Positions 62,678-64,000 of a stretch of DNA of 64,000 bases are shown in pieces. The notes below the pieces were generated by a model that had not been told where the DNA came from, did not search any database, and saw only the letters and a list, made by a program, of their open reading frames with translations. Source of the DNA: Serratia microhaemolytica. Its GTDB lineage: Bacteria > Pseudomonadota > Gammaproteobacteria > Enterobacterales > Enterobacteriaceae. Where the stretch lies: NCBI RefSeq assembly GCF_004011885.1, contig NZ_SBEF01000002.1, forward strand, positions 151,664 through 215,663, in the 5' to 3' direction. Position 1 is the stretch's first letter. Each line of letters opens with the position of its first letter. The position numbers and the translations under genes were made by a program.

Positions 62678-63214
62678 ATGGCCAACAGAGGTGTAAATAA
62701 GGTAATTTTGATTGGGCATCTGGGCCAAGACCCTGAAGTTCGTTACATGCCCAATGGCGGTGCGGTCGCTAACATCACTCTGGCAACGTCTGAAGCCTGG
62801 CGCGATAAAACGACGGGTGAACAGAAGGAGAAAACCGAGTGGCACCGTGTGGTGCTGTTCGGCAAGTTGGCAGAGATTGCCGCCGAATACCTGCGCAAGG
62901 GTTCTCAGGTCTATATCGAAGGCGCACTGCAAACACGTAAGTGGGCAGATCAAGCCGGTGTCGAGCGCTATACCACAGAAGTGGTGGTCAATATGACCGG
63001 TACCATGCAGATGTTGGGTGGTCGTCAGGGCGGTGCAGCAGCAGGTGCCGGAGGTCAAGCCGCAATCGGGCAGCAAAACAACTGGAACCAGCCAGCGCAA
63101 CCCGCCGCCAGCAACCGCTTTAGTGGTGGTCAGCAATCAGCACCTGCGGCACAAAGTGCGCCGATGCCAAGCAATGAGCCACCGATGGATTTTGACGACG
63201 ATATTCCATTCTGA
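62678..63214 (+). CDS. ssb: Single-stranded DNA-binding protein
   Basis: 178 residues, as in E. coli. Tetrameric SSB for replication, repair and recombination. The OB-fold (residues 1-112) includes [40 protein letters not shown] and [14 protein letters not shown] Gly/Gln/Pro-rich linker with [12 protein letters not shown] follows, then the partner-binding tip MDFDDDIPF, intact. A ribosome site (AGGAGA) precedes the ATG. Confidence 0.98.
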   Translation: MANRGVNKVILIGHLGQDPEVRYMPNGGAVANITLATSEAWRDKTTGEQKEKTEWHRVVLFGKLAEIAAEYLRKGSQVYIEGALQTRKWADQAGVERYTTEVVVNMTGTMQMLGGRQGGAAAGAGGQAAIGQQNNWNQPAQPAASNRFSGGQQSAPAAQSAPMPSNEPPMDFDDDIPF

Positions 63215-63295
63215 ATGACATAGAGTGATTATGATTAAGTCATTCTTGATCTAGCCTAATTAACCGATGGGTTTTACAGACTATCAATGAAAAAT

Positions 63296-63336
63296 AAGCC
63301 CTTTAAGTGCATAACCATTTGAAGGGCTTTTCGTTT
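63296..63336 (+). terminator. Factor-independent terminator of ssb
   Basis: Perfect arms AAGCCCTT / AAGGGCTT with an 18-base loop, followed by TTCGTTTTA; 81 bases after ssb. Confidence 0.75.
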
Positions 63337-63388
63337 TATGTGACTTTGTGTTTTTATAAAATCGCATAACTTTAGAAGTTGTAAATTA

Positions 63389-63490
63389 CGCCGGGATAAG
63401 CACGGCGTCTGGTTGGCGGTACGTCGATGGCATCGTGGGCATTTTGTCTGGCAGCAGGTCGATGGTCAAACGCTGACACAATGGCAATAA
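63389..63490 (+). pseudogene. Fragment of an IS66-type tnpB
   Basis: One frame reads RRDKHGVWLAVRRWHRGHFV and on to VDGQTLTQWQ before a TAA. Patterns like GVWLA-RR-HRGHFxW are typical of the C-terminal half of IS66 family TnpB (accessory protein). The beginning of tnpB is missing and its usual C-terminal end is cut short, so this is a remnant of about 33 codons. Confidence 0.6.
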
Positions 63491-63516
63491 AAAAGTGAAT
63501 TAATCAATTGATTTAA

Positions 63517-64000
63517 ATGGCAAGTCTACTCGATGAAGACAGTGACACCGACATCAGCGCGCTGGAAACCGAACTGGAAAAAAACCTGCCATCCGTCACA
63601 CCCGCACCGGTCAACAAACCCAAGCGTCAGCCCCTGCCCACGCACTTGCCGCGTGAAGAAGTCCGCTTGGCGCCTGAGAGCACGCAGTGCCCACAGTGTG
63701 ACAGTCCGTTGCGTTTTTTGCGTGATGAAGTCAACGAGACCTTGGATTATATCCCGGCACAATTTATCGTCAGAAAAACCGTACGTCCGCAATACAGTTG
63801 CCCGGATTGCCAAACGGTACACGGTGCCGAACTCCCCGCTCAGATTATTGATAAAGGTCAGGTGGCGCCGGGGCTGTTAACCCACATCACCCTCAGTAAA
63901 TGTGTTGACCACCTGCCTCTCTACCGCCAAAGCCACATCTTCGCGCGTGAGGGCATCACCCTGCCAACCAGTACGCTTTCAGACTGGATGGGCAAAGTCG
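63517..64000 (+). pseudogene. IS66 family transposase TnpC, N-terminally truncated, runs off the window
   Basis: The frame begins at the ATG at 63517, directly after an in-frame TAA, and stays open to the window end. It starts with MASLLDEDSDTDISALETEL and continues with PTHLPREEVRLAP, a zinc-finger-like pair CPQC...CPDC (about residues 67 and 98), then AELPAQIIDKGQVAPGLL and KCVDHLPLYRQSHIFAREGI, all typical of the IS66 TnpC middle region. The usual N-terminal 60-100 residues (coiled coil and LRRxxFG motif) are absent, so with the tnpB scrap upstream this looks like an internally deleted IS66 copy. Whether the C-terminal DDE domain is intact cannot be seen. Confidence 0.8.

Noticed and set aside
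1..64000. CRISPR arrays, tRNA or rRNA genes, and replication origins
   Set aside because: No regularly spaced repeats, no cloverleaf-like segments and no DnaA-box clusters were noticed on either strand; a covariance-model scan would be needed to exclude small RNAs.

Overview
This window comes from a gammaproteobacterium of the order Enterobacterales. Almost every protein aligns from memory, over its full length, with an Escherichia coli K-12 protein (ilvC, proBA, tolC, parE, glyQS, fdoGHI, the glg operon, uvrA, ssb). The gene order does not follow E. coli. About a dozen blocks that lie far apart on the E. coli map are stitched together here, and several expected neighbours are absent (phoE beside proB, nhaR beside nhaA, yqiB between nudF and cpdA, glpABC beside glpT, yfaA after yfaP). 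Together with long gene-poor gaps, a dispersed repeat and a decayed IS66 copy, this suggests a rearranged, mildly shrinking genome such as a Serratia/Sodalis-like, possibly host-associated, lineage. That placement is inference; no rRNA or other taxonomic marker is present.

Layout. 1-6.4 kb: a periplasmic alpha-2-macroglobulin cluster (yfaT, yfaS, a very short yfaQ-like gene, yfaP), matching the mag/yfa type operon. 6.5-9.1 kb: divergent ilvY/ilvC. 9.3-10.7 kb: an accessory pair, a short-chain dehydrogenase and a carboxymuconolactone-decarboxylase-like protein. 11-14 kb: crl, proB, proA. 14.6-17.6 kb: nhaA and tolC. 17.9-22.3 kb: nudF, cpdA, yqiA, parE, converging on glyS/glyQ, dtd, yihY (22.4-26.9 kb). 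27.4-30.5 kb: comM, maoP, hdfR. 30.7-33.2 kb: glpT-glpQ. 33.2-34.4 kb: a long gap with two CRP-like sites, one copy of a dispersed palindromic repeat and an AT-rich tract, leading to an orphan fimbrial adhesin (34.4-35.7 kb).

35.8-42.4 kb holds the selenocysteine-containing formate dehydrogenase O operon (fdoG-fdoH-fdoI-fdhE) with fdhD divergent. 42.5-47.1 kb is a four-gene archaic (Csu-type) chaperone-usher pilus operon. 47.4-48.4 kb is kdgK with a KdgR-like box; its 3' end runs into a second copy of the repeat. 48.8-49.3 kb is a DUF2628 membrane protein. 49.5-58.9 kb is the complete glycogen operon glgBXCAP, followed by uvrA and ssb around a LexA box, and a broken IS66-type element running off the right edge.

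The most notable non-standard signal is a previously unnamed (to me) MITE-like intergenic repeat with terminal inverted repeats. It has two long copies (33.6-33.9 kb and 48.4-48.7 kb, opposite orientations) and one internally deleted copy near 59.2 kb. One copy appears to have supplied the final codons and the stop codon of kdgK.
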